NCBI RefSeq assembly: GCF_001277295.1
Contig: NZ_CP011456.1
Location: 3,662,001 to 3,726,000 of the forward strand
Source of the DNA: Anabaena sp. WA102
GTDB taxonomy: Bacteria; Cyanobacteriota; Cyanobacteriia; Cyanobacteriales; Nostocaceae
DNA: 64,000 nt
Reading direction: 5' to 3'
The position numbers and the translations under genes were made by a program. How positions within the stretch are numbered: the stretch's first letter is position 1; each line of letters starts with the position of its first letter. Below, piece after piece: positions 1 through 7,993 of this stretch. The notes beneath the pieces were generated by a model. The model saw nothing but the letters and a program-made list of their open reading frames with translations. It was not told the DNA's origin and did no database searches.

Positions 1-312
1 ATTGGCATAAACTAGCGCTCCTAGTCCTACATGAGAATGGATGATATCAAAATTTTCTGCTTGTTCATAAACTGAAGCTAATAGCAGCATTTCATAAATA
101 GCCGGCTCTTTAATTGTAGGATCTAGCCTTAAAGCGCGGGGATGCACTGATACTAATTTGGCTAAACTTAAAGAATCTCCTGATGCAAATAATGTCACTT
201 CATGTCCTCGACGGACTAATTCATCAGTTAATAACCCCACTACTAATTCTATGCCACCATAAGCTGGTGGGGGTACTCTCTCCCACTGTGGGGAAACCTG
301 AGCAATTTTCAT
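1..312 (-). CDS. Glycosyltransferase family 4, N-terminal part (runs off the window)
   Basis: The first 104 codons of a leftward gene are visible; the rest lies before base 1. The reading begins MKIAQVSPQWERVPPPAYGG and continues with ELVRRGHEVTLFASGDS. This is the usual start of GT-B fold family 4 glycosyltransferases: a first beta strand, a glycine-rich PPxxYGGIE loop, then a helix leading to the GHEVTLF strand. Enzymes of this family move a sugar from a nucleotide-sugar donor to a lipid, sugar or protein acceptor in the cytoplasm or at the inner membrane. The donor-binding C-terminal half is not in the window, so substrate cannot be judged. The start is the only ATG that keeps the conserved first strand. 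It is divergent from potC, with 290 bp of AT-rich DNA between them. Confidence 0.85.
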   Translation of the reverse strand, partial: MKIAQVSPQWERVPPPAYGGIELVVGLLTDELVRRGHEVTLFASGDSLSLAKLVSVHPRALRLDPTIKEPAIYEMLLLASVYEQAENFDIIHSHVGLGALVYAN

Positions 313-602
313 GTCAATCTCCTAAAATATCAGATTTCTATTTCTAGTTAGTTGATGAATAAATGAAATAACTAACGCAGAAATAGCTAAAAAGATCAAA
401 ACCACCCTTATTTATGATTACTACCAAATCTTATGTTTTATATTTGATATTTTTTGTCTATCTCAGGTAATGTAAATGCCTGATCCTTAAGAAATAAATT
501 AGACAGAATAATTAGTTAGATTTGGGATTTTTTAACTTGACTAAAAACAAAAAATAAGTATAATATAATACGATAACCAAATATTTGCATTTATTAAGCA
601 GC

Positions 603-1406
603 ATGAATATATACAAACAAATAAATAAACCGCGTGTTTCATGGCAGGTGGTTTTTGCACTGATTATATTTGTGTTTATGTATCTACCTATCCTGGTACT
701 GGCTTTTTATAGTTTTAATCAGTCACCTTACAGTGCTACATGGCAAGGTTTTACCCTGGAATGGTACGGAAAATTATTTAGTGACGAGCGGATTTTATCG
801 GGGTTATATAATAGTTTGGTGGTGGCTTTTTGTGCTGTGGGAGTTTCCGCCGTTATGGGAACATTAATGGCTGTGGGGTTGGCACGCTATGACTTTCCTG
901 GTAAGAAATTATATCAGGGAATTGCTTATTTACCGTTATTAATTCCTGATATTGCGATCGCAGTTTCTACCCTAGTATGTTTAGCAGCTTTTGCTATTCC
1001 TTTGAGTATATGGACTATTATCGCCGCCCATATTGTATTTTGTCTATCCTATGTTGGTTTGGTAGTGTCTGCGCGGATGAATAATATTAATCCCCATTTG
1101 GAAGAAGCAGCTTTAGATTTAGGTGCGACACCAACACAAGCCTTTATTTTAGTTTTATTACCTCAATTAATGCCAGGAATTATTTCTGGGTGTTTATTGG
1201 CTTTTGTGTTGAGTTTGGATGATTTTTTAATTGCTAGTTTTACTGCGGGAAGTGGTACTAATACTTTACCAATGGAAATCTTTAGCCGGATTAGAACGGG
1301 AGTCAAACCGGATATTAATGCTTTAAGTGTGATGTTAATTTCTACGACTGCGATTGTGGCTTTGATAGGGGAATTGATTAGAACTGCGGGGGAAAGGAGA
1401 GAATAG
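603..1406 (+). CDS. potC: Spermidine/putrescine-type ABC transporter permease PotC
   Basis: This 267-residue protein looks like the inner-membrane permease PotC of a polyamine ABC importer, which pairs with PotB, the ATPase PotA and the binding protein PotD. Six hydrophobic segments are visible. The ABC-permease EAA loop, EEAALDLGATPTQAF, lies around residues 160-175, where the permease contacts the ATPase. The N-terminal LPILVLAFYSFNQS and the later LLPQLMPGIISG and LSLDDFLIASF segments are typical of PotC. I chose the ATG at 603; an in-frame TTG at 585 would add six residues without a better ribosome site. No potA, potB or potD is in the window on the visible side, so the partners must be elsewhere. 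The facing pair of leftward genes begins only 13 bp beyond the stop codon. Confidence 0.88.
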   Translation: MNIYKQINKPRVSWQVVFALIIFVFMYLPILVLAFYSFNQSPYSATWQGFTLEWYGKLFSDERILSGLYNSLVVAFCAVGVSAVMGTLMAVGLARYDFPGKKLYQGIAYLPLLIPDIAIAVSTLVCLAAFAIPLSIWTIIAAHIVFCLSYVGLVVSARMNNINPHLEEAALDLGATPTQAFILVLLPQLMPGIISGCLLAFVLSLDDFLIASFTAGSGTNTLPMEIFSRIRTGVKPDINALSVMLISTTAIVALIGELIRTAGERRE

Positions 1407-1419
1407 GAAGTAGGATGAA

Positions 1420-2133
1420 TTATTTGGATAATAAGGATTCTAAACTTATCTTTATTACCTCGTCTTGCTGACAAAAACATTTAATATTAATTTTATCTTG
1501 ATCTTTTAAAATTGTTTGACAAGTGAATAGACGTGATTTACCAGGAGTCTGCAAAATGTCATACATTTGCGAATATAATTTTTCGTTATTTTTTTCCGTA
1601 AATTTACTTTTATCAGAAAAATTTTGATAAGATAGAATTCCTTTAAAATCTATATATATTTCTGATTCGTGATAATTTTGAATTGAATTTAAGTGATTAT
1701 TCAGAACAAGTAACATATATATTCTTGACATTGCACATTGAAATTTTTCTCCAATTTTCCCTAAGTCCTTATTAGATATACTAGATTTTAATTCAATTAA
1801 AATAATATTTAATTTATAACTACTTTCATATTTTTGTAAAACCAAAATAGCACATTCTGGAGTTTTGTCTTTAGTTGAGATACCGAATATTTCTTTTTCT
1901 AAGTTGATTTTCCAGATTCTGTCTACTTTTGATTTATCATCAGAATAATTTAATTCTTCAATAGATACCTTTTTAAGTTTTGCATCAGAATTTTTTTCTT
2001 CAACTTCGATTTGATCATTAGTAACCTCTTCAATAAATTGTGTTTCAGCTAATTTTCTATGTAATTCATCCCTCAGAGAAGGAACACTTAGCTTTTTAGG
2101 ATTATTTAAATAATATTTATTACTTTTACTCAT
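1420..2133 (-). CDS. PD-(D/E)xK nuclease-like partner of the adjacent AAA ATPase
   Basis: This is a protein of about 237 residues with no family I can name with certainty. Its centre contains TPECAILVL, and about 20 residues later IILIELKSS. This pattern, PE at about 92-93 and ELK at about 114-116 on two predicted beta strands, resembles the PD-(D/E)xK nuclease core. The N-terminal 90 residues are charged and probably flexible. I chose the ATG at 2133, which has GAGG six bases upstream; an ATG at 2145 would add four residues. The start overlaps the end of the ATPase gene by 8 bp, so the two are almost certainly co-translated. Nuclease activity is inferred from the motif only. An ATPase coupled to a nuclease is a common plan in anti-phage systems such as Septu and Gabija, but this pair matches neither closely. 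Confidence 0.6.
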   Translation of the reverse strand: MSKSNKYYLNNPKKLSVPSLRDELHRKLAETQFIEEVTNDQIEVEEKNSDAKLKKVSIEELNYSDDKSKVDRIWKINLEKEIFGISTKDKTPECAILVLQKYESSYKLNIILIELKSSISNKDLGKIGEKFQCAMSRIYMLLVLNNHLNSIQNYHESEIYIDFKGILSYQNFSDKSKFTEKNNEKLYSQMYDILQTPGKSRLFTCQTILKDQDKINIKCFCQQDEVIKISLESLLSK

Positions 2134-3613
2134 CTTCAACCTCATCTTCTTGAAGATAAATATAATCAGTCAGAATGCGAAGTGAGTTATCTAAATTGTT
2201 TTCAACCTCTCGAAAGTTCATAAAATAGATGCCATAATCACTGCTTTCATAATCAATTATCCTATCACCTGTGAAGAAATAAACACCTACCTTTTCTTTT
2301 GATATAGAAATAGATGAATCAACATATTTTAATTTATTTTCTTCTATAATTTTTTTGACATTAACTCCATGTTGATTTTTAAGAACATCCAGATAGATAC
2401 AATTATTAATAGCATTAGCTAACATAGAACTATGGGTTGTTATTAATACTTTATTTCCTGTTTGACTTTGAATAAACTGTATTAATATATTGATTAACTT
2501 AATTTGATTTTCAGGATGTAAGTTTACTTCTGGTTCATCTATCATTAAAAAATTATTCTTTTCTAATGCCCAATATTTTAAATATAAATAAAGAAGTGTT
2601 AATTGATTAACAGAAGAAGAAGCTAAATACATGGGCAAAGGTTCATCAACAGAATCAATTTTAAAATAAAATTCTATCAGACCAATTCCCTCTACACTAA
2701 TAAGTTTTATCTCACCTCCAATAATCTTCTGTAATTGTTGGACAAGATTGATATAATTTCCTTCAATATTTTCTTCAAGATTCAGAGAGAAAAGTTTTTC
2801 AAAAACCTTATTCATGGGTTCTGTATATTTTCTTTTAAAAACATCTAACTCTTGAAGATCAGATGATTGAATATTAGACCTATTGCGGCGATTTTCTAGT
2901 AAATCTACAAGTTTTTTAATATCTTGTTCCCGTCTTTTTCTATCAACCTCATAAATATAACGATAGAATGTAGAAAAGAAAATTCTACTAGCTGGTAAGA
3001 AAAAAGTCTCATGTTCATATTTCAACATTGTTCTAATTATTGTTGCAATTAGAAGAAACTTTTTTTCATCCAGTAAATCCCTGTCTAAAGATTTTTTAGG
3101 AATTATTTCTTTAATACTCTCTGGTAATTGTTTCTCTATAAATTTATATATTAAATCTCCTTGATCTTTTTTAAATTCTATATATTCTAATCTATTGTCA
3201 TCAGCATCTTTTATTCTGACAGTTCCTTCAATTTCTCCTTCTCTTAATTCAGATATTTCATAGTCAAAAGCAATAACAATATTATTGAGTATTTGGGAAT
3301 TTTTGCCTGTATTAAATATCTCTTTTTTTGTTTCTTCCTGCAAAAATGAACTATATCTATTCAAAATTACTGCCAATAATTCAGGATTAACTTCGATATT
3401 ATTTATATTTTCAACAATTTGATTATCAATTATTTCTACATTTGTACGTGCAAATTTATGAATTATATCTTCATTAAAAATCGCCCATAATAATTGAGCA
3501 ACATAGCTTTTACCACTGTTATTTTGTCCAACAAAAATAAAGAAATCCTTGGCTAAATCAATGGCTTGAGTATTGTTTTTAATCGGACCTAAATTTTTGA
3601 TGATCAATTTCAT
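2126..3613 (-). CDS. AAA/OLD-like ATPase (SMC-type P-loop), first gene of a two-gene defence-like pair
   Basis: This 495-residue ATPase belongs to the AAA_15/AAA_21, OLD-like group. The Walker A motif GQNNSGKS is at residues 29-36, directly after a DFFIFVG strand. The long middle region is helical and charged. Walker B FLMIDEPEVNLHPENQ lies near residue 350, followed by the VLITTHSS switch-histidine segment. The spacing is that of SMC/ABC-type ATPases used in phage defence and DNA repair, which dimerise on ATP and control a nuclease. No TOPRIM domain is fused to its C-terminus, unlike true OLD proteins; the nuclease-like function instead appears to be in the overlapping downstream gene. Base composition is more AT-rich than the neighbouring GTPase gene, which would fit acquired DNA. 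Defence function is inference. Confidence 0.8.
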   Translation of the reverse strand: MKLIIKNLGPIKNNTQAIDLAKDFFIFVGQNNSGKSYVAQLLWAIFNEDIIHKFARTNVEIIDNQIVENINNIEVNPELLAVILNRYSSFLQEETKKEIFNTGKNSQILNNIVIAFDYEISELREGEIEGTVRIKDADDNRLEYIEFKKDQGDLIYKFIEKQLPESIKEIIPKKSLDRDLLDEKKFLLIATIIRTMLKYEHETFFLPASRIFFSTFYRYIYEVDRKRREQDIKKLVDLLENRRNRSNIQSSDLQELDVFKRKYTEPMNKVFEKLFSLNLEENIEGNYINLVQQLQKIIGGEIKLISVEGIGLIEFYFKIDSVDEPLPMYLASSSVNQLTLLYLYLKYWALEKNNFLMIDEPEVNLHPENQIKLINILIQFIQSQTGNKVLITTHSSMLANAINNCIYLDVLKNQHGVNVKKIIEENKLKYVDSSISISKEKVGVYFFTGDRIIDYESSDYGIYFMNFREVENNLDNSLRILTDYIYLQEDEVEDE

Positions 3614-3767
3614 ATAAATTAACCTCTAAACTATTTATAGTTTGTATAAATAAGGACAAAAGAGTTAAGTTCACACAATACTCTCCTTGACATTATACTA
3701 AACTAAAGCTTATCACTCTACTACTTTGTCTAAATATACAAGGTTGGATATTAACCACCAAAATATT

Positions 3768-3866
3768 TTACACCTTGAACTTAACCGTTATCCGCTTCAT
3801 GGCTTCTTCGACATCTTCTAAAGGCATAAATTTGGAAATAACCTGCACCCACAGAGTAAAATCTGA
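3768..3866 (-). pseudogene. Possible C-terminal remnant of a zinc-type (MDR) alcohol dehydrogenase
   Basis: In the 337-bp gap before the GTPase gene, one leftward frame is open for 32 codons and ends in VISKFMPLEDVEEAMKRI plus a short tail and a stop. The IxKxxPLExxxxAM pattern is the familiar last helix of medium-chain dehydrogenases. Nothing upstream of 3866 continues the frame, because a stop codon sits immediately before it. I read it as the tail of a lost gene. Apart from this, the gap from 3614 to 3950 shows only AT-rich sequence that should hold the divergent promoters of the ATPase and GTPase genes. Confidence 0.35.
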
Positions 3867-3950
3867 TTAATATGTCTTACTTGAAAAATCCCATATACTA
3901 TATTTGTGCTAGTGTAACTTTTAATTACTCCCTGTTTTTCGCTTTCTCAA

Positions 3951-5384
3951 ATGAACACTATACCTGAATCCATCCCCAATTGGGAAGAAGAATTGGATAA
4001 TGCCATTTTTACCTTTGACGATATTCAAGCCGAACTTAACTACAAACAAGCCAAAAATGCACTCCGAAACTTAGTTAACAATCTTGATCTTTCCTCTGTG
4101 GAAAAATCTGGATTAGAAGCAGAAATTCATGATTTAGAAACCATGCTAGATAAACTAGAAAGCATGGTAGTTCAAATTGCCGCTTTTGGGATGGTAGGAC
4201 GGGGTAAATCTTCCCTTCTCAATGCTTTAGTTGGTCAAGAAGTCTTTGTTACTGGACCTCTACATGGTGTTACTCGTGATGCACAAACAGTAAATTGGAG
4301 TATTAGTGAAGAAGCTTTAGGGACTTTAAAAGTCACATTACCCAGCAATGGTCAATCCCAAGTTGAATTAATTGATACTCCTGGATTAGATGAAGTAGAC
4401 GGTGAAACTCGCGCAGCTTTAGCTGAACAAATTGCCAAGCAAGCAGATTTAATTTTATTTGTAATTTCGGGAGATATGACAAAGATTGAACAAATAGCAT
4501 TATCGCAATTACGAGAAGTAGGTAAACCGATTATTTTAGTCTTTAATAAAGTTGATCAATATCCCGAAACTGACAGAATTACAATTTATGAAAAAATTCG
4601 AGATGATAGAGTGCGGGAATTACTTTCACCAGCAGAAATCGTTATGTCCGCAGCTTCACCATTAGTCAGAATGGCGGTACAAAATCCTGATGGAACTAGA
4701 GGTATAAAACTCCAAAAAGGACAATCACAAGTTGACGAATTAAAGTTGAAAATATTGGAAATTCTCCACCATGAAGGTAAGGCATTAGTAGCTTTAAATA
4801 CGATGCTTTATGCTGATGATGTTAATCAGCAATTGGTACAACGTAAACTGATAATTAGAGAAGAAAATGCGAATCAGTTAATTTGGAAAGCAGTAATTAC
4901 TAAAGCATTGGCGATCGCACTCAATCCTGTTACAGTAGTGGATATACTCAGTGCTGTAATTATAGATATCTCCTTAATTTTAGGCTTATCCAAGCTTTAC
5001 GGTATCCCCATGACAGAAACCGGTGCAGTGAAATTACTCCAAAAAATCGCCCTGAGTATGGGTGGTATCGGTGCTAGTGAACTATTAGCAAATTTGGGTT
5101 TAAGTAGTTTAAAAACCCTACTGGGTATCTCTGCAACAGCAACCGCCGGCATGACAATTGGACCCTATTTATCCATAGCTATAACCCAAGCAGGAGTAGC
5201 TGGAGTATCTTCATACAGTATCGGTCAAGTTACCAAAGCCTATTTAGCCAATGGTGCAACCTGGGGACCAGATGGACCAAAAGCAGTAGTTAGTCAAATT
5301 CTATCAACTTTAAATGAAACTTCAATTTTGAACCGAATTAAAGATGAATTGCTGATTAAAGTTAGACTGAGGAAAAAAGTATGA
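3951..5384 (+). CDS. Dynamin-like/Era-like GTPase with hydrophobic C-terminal (DUF697-type) domain
   Basis: This 477-residue GTP-binding protein starts with about 75 helical residues (coiled-coil-like). A complete G domain follows: P-loop GMVGRGKSS, switch region GVTRDAQ, DTPGLDE (G3), NKVDQ (G4) and SAASP (G5). The C-terminal part, from about residue 310, is rich in Ala, Leu and Ile, with at least three segments long enough to enter a membrane. This matches cyanobacterial DUF697-type GTPases, which are thought to act at membranes in a dynamin-like way. The start ATG is the first in frame. It converges on the DUF29 gene and shares with it an inverted-repeat region that may terminate both. No partner gene is evident. 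Confidence 0.8.
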   Translation: MNTIPESIPNWEEELDNAIFTFDDIQAELNYKQAKNALRNLVNNLDLSSVEKSGLEAEIHDLETMLDKLESMVVQIAAFGMVGRGKSSLLNALVGQEVFVTGPLHGVTRDAQTVNWSISEEALGTLKVTLPSNGQSQVELIDTPGLDEVDGETRAALAEQIAKQADLILFVISGDMTKIEQIALSQLREVGKPIILVFNKVDQYPETDRITIYEKIRDDRVRELLSPAEIVMSAASPLVRMAVQNPDGTRGIKLQKGQSQVDELKLKILEILHHEGKALVALNTMLYADDVNQQLVQRKLIIREENANQLIWKAVITKALAIALNPVTVVDILSAVIIDISLILGLSKLYGIPMTETGAVKLLQKIALSMGGIGASELLANLGLSSLKTLLGISATATAGMTIGPYLSIAITQAGVAGVSSYSIGQVTKAYLANGATWGPDGPKAVVSQILSTLNETSILNRIKDELLIKVRLRKKV

Positions 5385-5397
5385 AAGTCAGGAAGTA

Positions 5398-5437
5398 GGG
5401 GCGCGAGGCTTGCGCCCAGATAGCGTAACGCACTATC
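5398..5437. terminator. Inverted repeats between convergent genes
   Basis: Between two convergent genes there are two adjacent stem-loops. GGGCGC at 5399-5404 pairs with GCGCCC at 5412-5417 across a 7-base loop, and GATAG pairs with CTATC at 5419-5437. No long T-run follows on either strand, so a terminator role is suggested mainly by position. The sequence also resembles short dispersed repeats common in cyanobacterial intergenic DNA. Confidence 0.4.
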
Positions 5438-5455
5438 TTGAATTATACTCTAGAC

Positions 5456-5911
5456 TTAGGGCATAAAATCTGCATTGAGAACCTGAACTAAAGAAAAAGA
5501 TGGTTCTTCAGGGAATAAAGTTGGGGGAAGTTGATATTTATTTATTGTATCATTTCTAGCATCTGTATAACAATCTAGAAATACATCATCTAAAATACCT
5601 TTTAAACTAGGACTATCTGCTAGAGTATAGGCTATTTGTCGTCTTTGTTCAACGACAGTATTACGCCAGCCCCTAGCATTGTAATCTTTTTCCTCTGTCC
5701 AATATTGTAGTTTTAATAAATGTTCAATTAGGACAACTAGGCGAGTTTTTAGTTCTTTCTTTTCCCTCCTTCCCATACTATCAATTTCTTCAACCAAATT
5801 CTCAATATCTAATTGCTCTAATTTTCTTTCTCTCAAAAGTGTAAGTGTAGTTTGTATCCACAGATAAAAATCTTGCTCATATAGTGTTTTATTAGTATCA
5901 ATGGTCAGCAT
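5456..5911 (-). CDS. DUF29 domain-containing protein
   Basis: This 151-residue protein matches the DUF29 family, which is abundant in cyanobacteria and has no established function. It opens with LYEQDFYLWIQTTLTLLRE, followed by LDIENLVEEIDSMGRREK and LVVLIEHLLKLQYW, the family's typical helical pattern. It ends with the usual short loop-rich segment around LPPTLFPEEPSF. The predicted fold is all-alpha and cytosolic, with no signal peptide. An AGGAG ribosome site lies just before the ATG at 5911. It follows the SirB1 gene on the same strand with a 48-bp gap, so the two may be co-transcribed, although no functional link is known. Confidence 0.85.
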   Translation of the reverse strand: MLTIDTNKTLYEQDFYLWIQTTLTLLRERKLEQLDIENLVEEIDSMGRREKKELKTRLVVLIEHLLKLQYWTEEKDYNARGWRNTVVEQRRQIAYTLADSPSLKGILDDVFLDCYTDARNDTINKYQLPPTLFPEEPSFSLVQVLNADFMP

Positions 5912-5959
5912 AACAACTTCTCCTGACTCGATAGACTCTTAAGGAAATTATACAACTAA

Positions 5960-6775
5960 CTAATTCAACTTAGCAAGTAATTGACGAATTACATCTCCAT
6001 CTCTAGCATCAGGAACTTTAATTAAATAAATTTGTAAGTCTTCCGCCGCTTGAGAAAATTGCCCTAATTGATAATACAATAAACCCCGATCTCTTAATTC
6101 AAAACTGGCTTCTGGAAACAACAGCAAAATCCGTTCTACCGTTCTTAAACTCCTTTCTAAATCCTGCTTTTGAAGATAAATATATTTTAAATTAGTCAAC
6201 ATTCGTGTTAAAAATTGCCGATTACTCACAACCGCTAAAAATTCAGGTTTGAGCGTCACTTCTTGCTGATAAATTTGTGAAAGTCTTTCTTGACAGTCTT
6301 GGGCAAACATCACCTCACCACCATTAAAAGCATCCACAAAAATCCCTATATCTTCCACGTCTGGACGAATCAAAAAATGTCCCGGCATTCCTACCCCAAC
6401 CATCGGAAAATCAATCCGTTTGGCTACCTCCATATAAACCAGTGCCAAAGTAATCGGAATACCCGTTTTCCGTTCAATGACATCATTTAAAAAACTATTG
6501 CGGGGGTCATAATAATCAAGCTTATTACCATCAAATCCCAATTCTTCGTATAAATATTGATTAATACTTTGAATAACCCGTAGAGGATAGCGAAAAGAAG
6601 GCAAACGTTCCTCTAACTCCATTGCCATTGTATCAATAGCATTTAAATACTCTTCAGTATCAATATCTGGATATTCTTCCTGGGCAATATATAAGGCTGC
6701 CTTTGCGAGATTGATATCCTCATCAGGTTGTTGAATCTCTTGGTAAAAATACTGTCGTGCTGACGAGAAAGTCAT
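5960..6775 (-). CDS. SirB1 family protein (transglutaminase-like with TPR-like tail)
   Basis: This 271-residue protein is a clear SirB1 family member. The central block NSFLNDVIERKTGIPITL followed by ALVYMEVAKRI and GMPGHFLIR is the family's transglutaminase-like core. The last 80 residues form two TPR-like helical hairpins (LERSLRTVERILLLFPEA, YYQLGQFSQAAEDLQIYL). The function is unproven; the family is widespread in bacteria and cyanobacteria and is often annotated as a regulator. The length is close to the family norm. The N-terminus SARQYFYQEIQQPDEDINLAK is the usual beginning, which supports the start at 6775. Confidence 0.85.
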   Translation of the reverse strand: MTFSSARQYFYQEIQQPDEDINLAKAALYIAQEEYPDIDTEEYLNAIDTMAMELEERLPSFRYPLRVIQSINQYLYEELGFDGNKLDYYDPRNSFLNDVIERKTGIPITLALVYMEVAKRIDFPMVGVGMPGHFLIRPDVEDIGIFVDAFNGGEVMFAQDCQERLSQIYQQEVTLKPEFLAVVSNRQFLTRMLTNLKYIYLQKQDLERSLRTVERILLLFPEASFELRDRGLLYYQLGQFSQAAEDLQIYLIKVPDARDGDVIRQLLAKLN

Positions 6776-6870
6776 AAGTAATAAAGATGAAGCGACTGGA
6801 GGAGAGTACAGAGTTTTTTGTACCTACTCTTATTTTAGAGCATTCTGGCGATTTATTTCTCGTCTTCTCG

Positions 6871-6892
6871 TTCCCAGTCTCCAGACTGGGAA
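6871..6892. repeat. Dispersed palindrome in the SirB1/TIGR03643 divergent spacer
   Basis: TTCCCAGTCTCCAGACTGGGAA forms a near-perfect hairpin with 10-base arms, flanked by G and TG. Short palindromes of this kind occur in many copies in filamentous cyanobacterial genomes. It lies in the 227-bp spacer between divergent genes and is not positioned as a terminator for either. Confidence 0.55.
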
Positions 6893-7002
6893 TGCTATCT
6901 TAGAGGTTCTACCTCCTTAGAGAAAACAAGAGAAAAGAGAGTTGTGATAGTATAATCAATATAGATTTATAATTGTGGCATTTTTATTCAAATTCTCAAA
7001 GT

Positions 7003-7257
7003 ATGAAACTACCTGACTTAGATACTGAAACCATAGATCGTATTATCGAAATGGCTTGGGAAGATCGGACACCATTTGATGTGATAGAAAAACAATTTGG
7101 ACTCTTAGAAAAACAGGTAATTGCTCTGATGAGAAGGGAAATGAAATCATCCAGTTTCCAAATGTGGAGAGAAAGAGTTACCAAACGTAAAACCAAACAT
7201 TTAGAAAAAAGAGAATTTATTGCAGGGAGATTCAAATCCCAAAATCAAAAAACTTAA
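7003..7257 (+). CDS. TIGR03643/DUF2805 family protein
   Basis: This small basic protein of 84 residues begins MKLPDLDTETIDRIIEMAWEDRTPFD and contains FGLLEKQVIALMRREMK and SSFQMWRERVTKR. These are the hallmark blocks of the TIGR03643 (DUF2805) family, a short helix-turn-helix-like protein of unknown function. In many bacteria it sits beside genes for photolyase-related or cryptochrome-like flavoproteins. Here too it lies 25 bp upstream of a photolyase-related gene, which suggests one transcript. I chose the ATG at 7003; an in-frame TTG at 6973 would add ten residues unlike the family. The C-terminal FIAGRFKSQNQKT tail is variable. Confidence 0.85.
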   Translation: MKLPDLDTETIDRIIEMAWEDRTPFDVIEKQFGLLEKQVIALMRREMKSSSFQMWRERVTKRKTKHLEKREFIAGRFKSQNQKT

Positions 7258-7282
7258 ATTGACATAAAATATAAAATTATCT

Positions 7283-7993
7283 ATGATTGGAATTTGGATA
7301 TTAGGCGATCAACTTTCCCTACAACAATCAGCCTTAAAAAGCTGTAATCATCAAATAAATACACCTGTAATTTTCATCGAATCATTACAGCATATTCAAA
7401 TCAGACCATATCATCGCCAAAAATTAGTGTTAATTTGGTCAGCAATGCGCCACTTTGCAGCAGAATTAGCACAACTAAACTATGCAGTCACATACAAAGT
7501 AGCCACAGATTTTCAAACATCACTCCAAGCATGGATTCAAGTTAATCAAATTACCGAATTGCGGGTAATGACACCCAATGATCAACCATTCATCCAAATA
7601 ATTCAAAATTTACAATTACCTTGTCCAATCACCTTAATTCCTAATAATCAATTTTTATGGAGTACAGAAGAATTCACTGATTGGGCGAAAAGTCGCAAAC
7701 GCCTATTAATGGAAGATTTTTATCGAGAAGGAAGACGAAGTTTTCAAATTTTAATGGAGGACAAACAACCAATTGGAGGACAGTGGAATTTAGATAAAGA
7801 AAATCGTCAACCACCTAAAGGTAAATTACATCCACCCCCAGCCCAATGGTTTACACCAGACGCAATTACTCTCGATGTTATAGACAAAGTTAACTCTCTT
7901 TCTCATTTAACTTATGGAGAAATAGAACCCTTTGATTGGGGAGCAGAAGTGTTGAATGTTAGGAAAAGATTAAAAAAAAGTACCATAATTTGA
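7283..7993 (+). pseudogene. Photolyase/cryptochrome-related protein, truncated by IS copy 1
   Basis: The first 220 codons encode the N-terminal domain of the deoxyribodipyrimidine photolyase-related (bacterial cryptochrome, FeS-BCP) family. The blocks are WILGDQLSLQ, LVLIWSAMRHFAAEL and FLWSTEEFTDWAKSR, with FYREGRRSFQILME before PIGGQWNLDKENRQPP. Complete members have roughly 500 residues, with the FAD site and the iron-sulfur cysteines in the C-terminal half. Here the frame enters the IS element at 7944 and stops at 7993, after 17 IS-encoded residues. The missing half is not found beyond the IS, where the flank is TnpB sequence instead. The gene is therefore almost certainly dead: it retains the antenna-type domain but cannot bind FAD. 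Confidence 0.8.
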
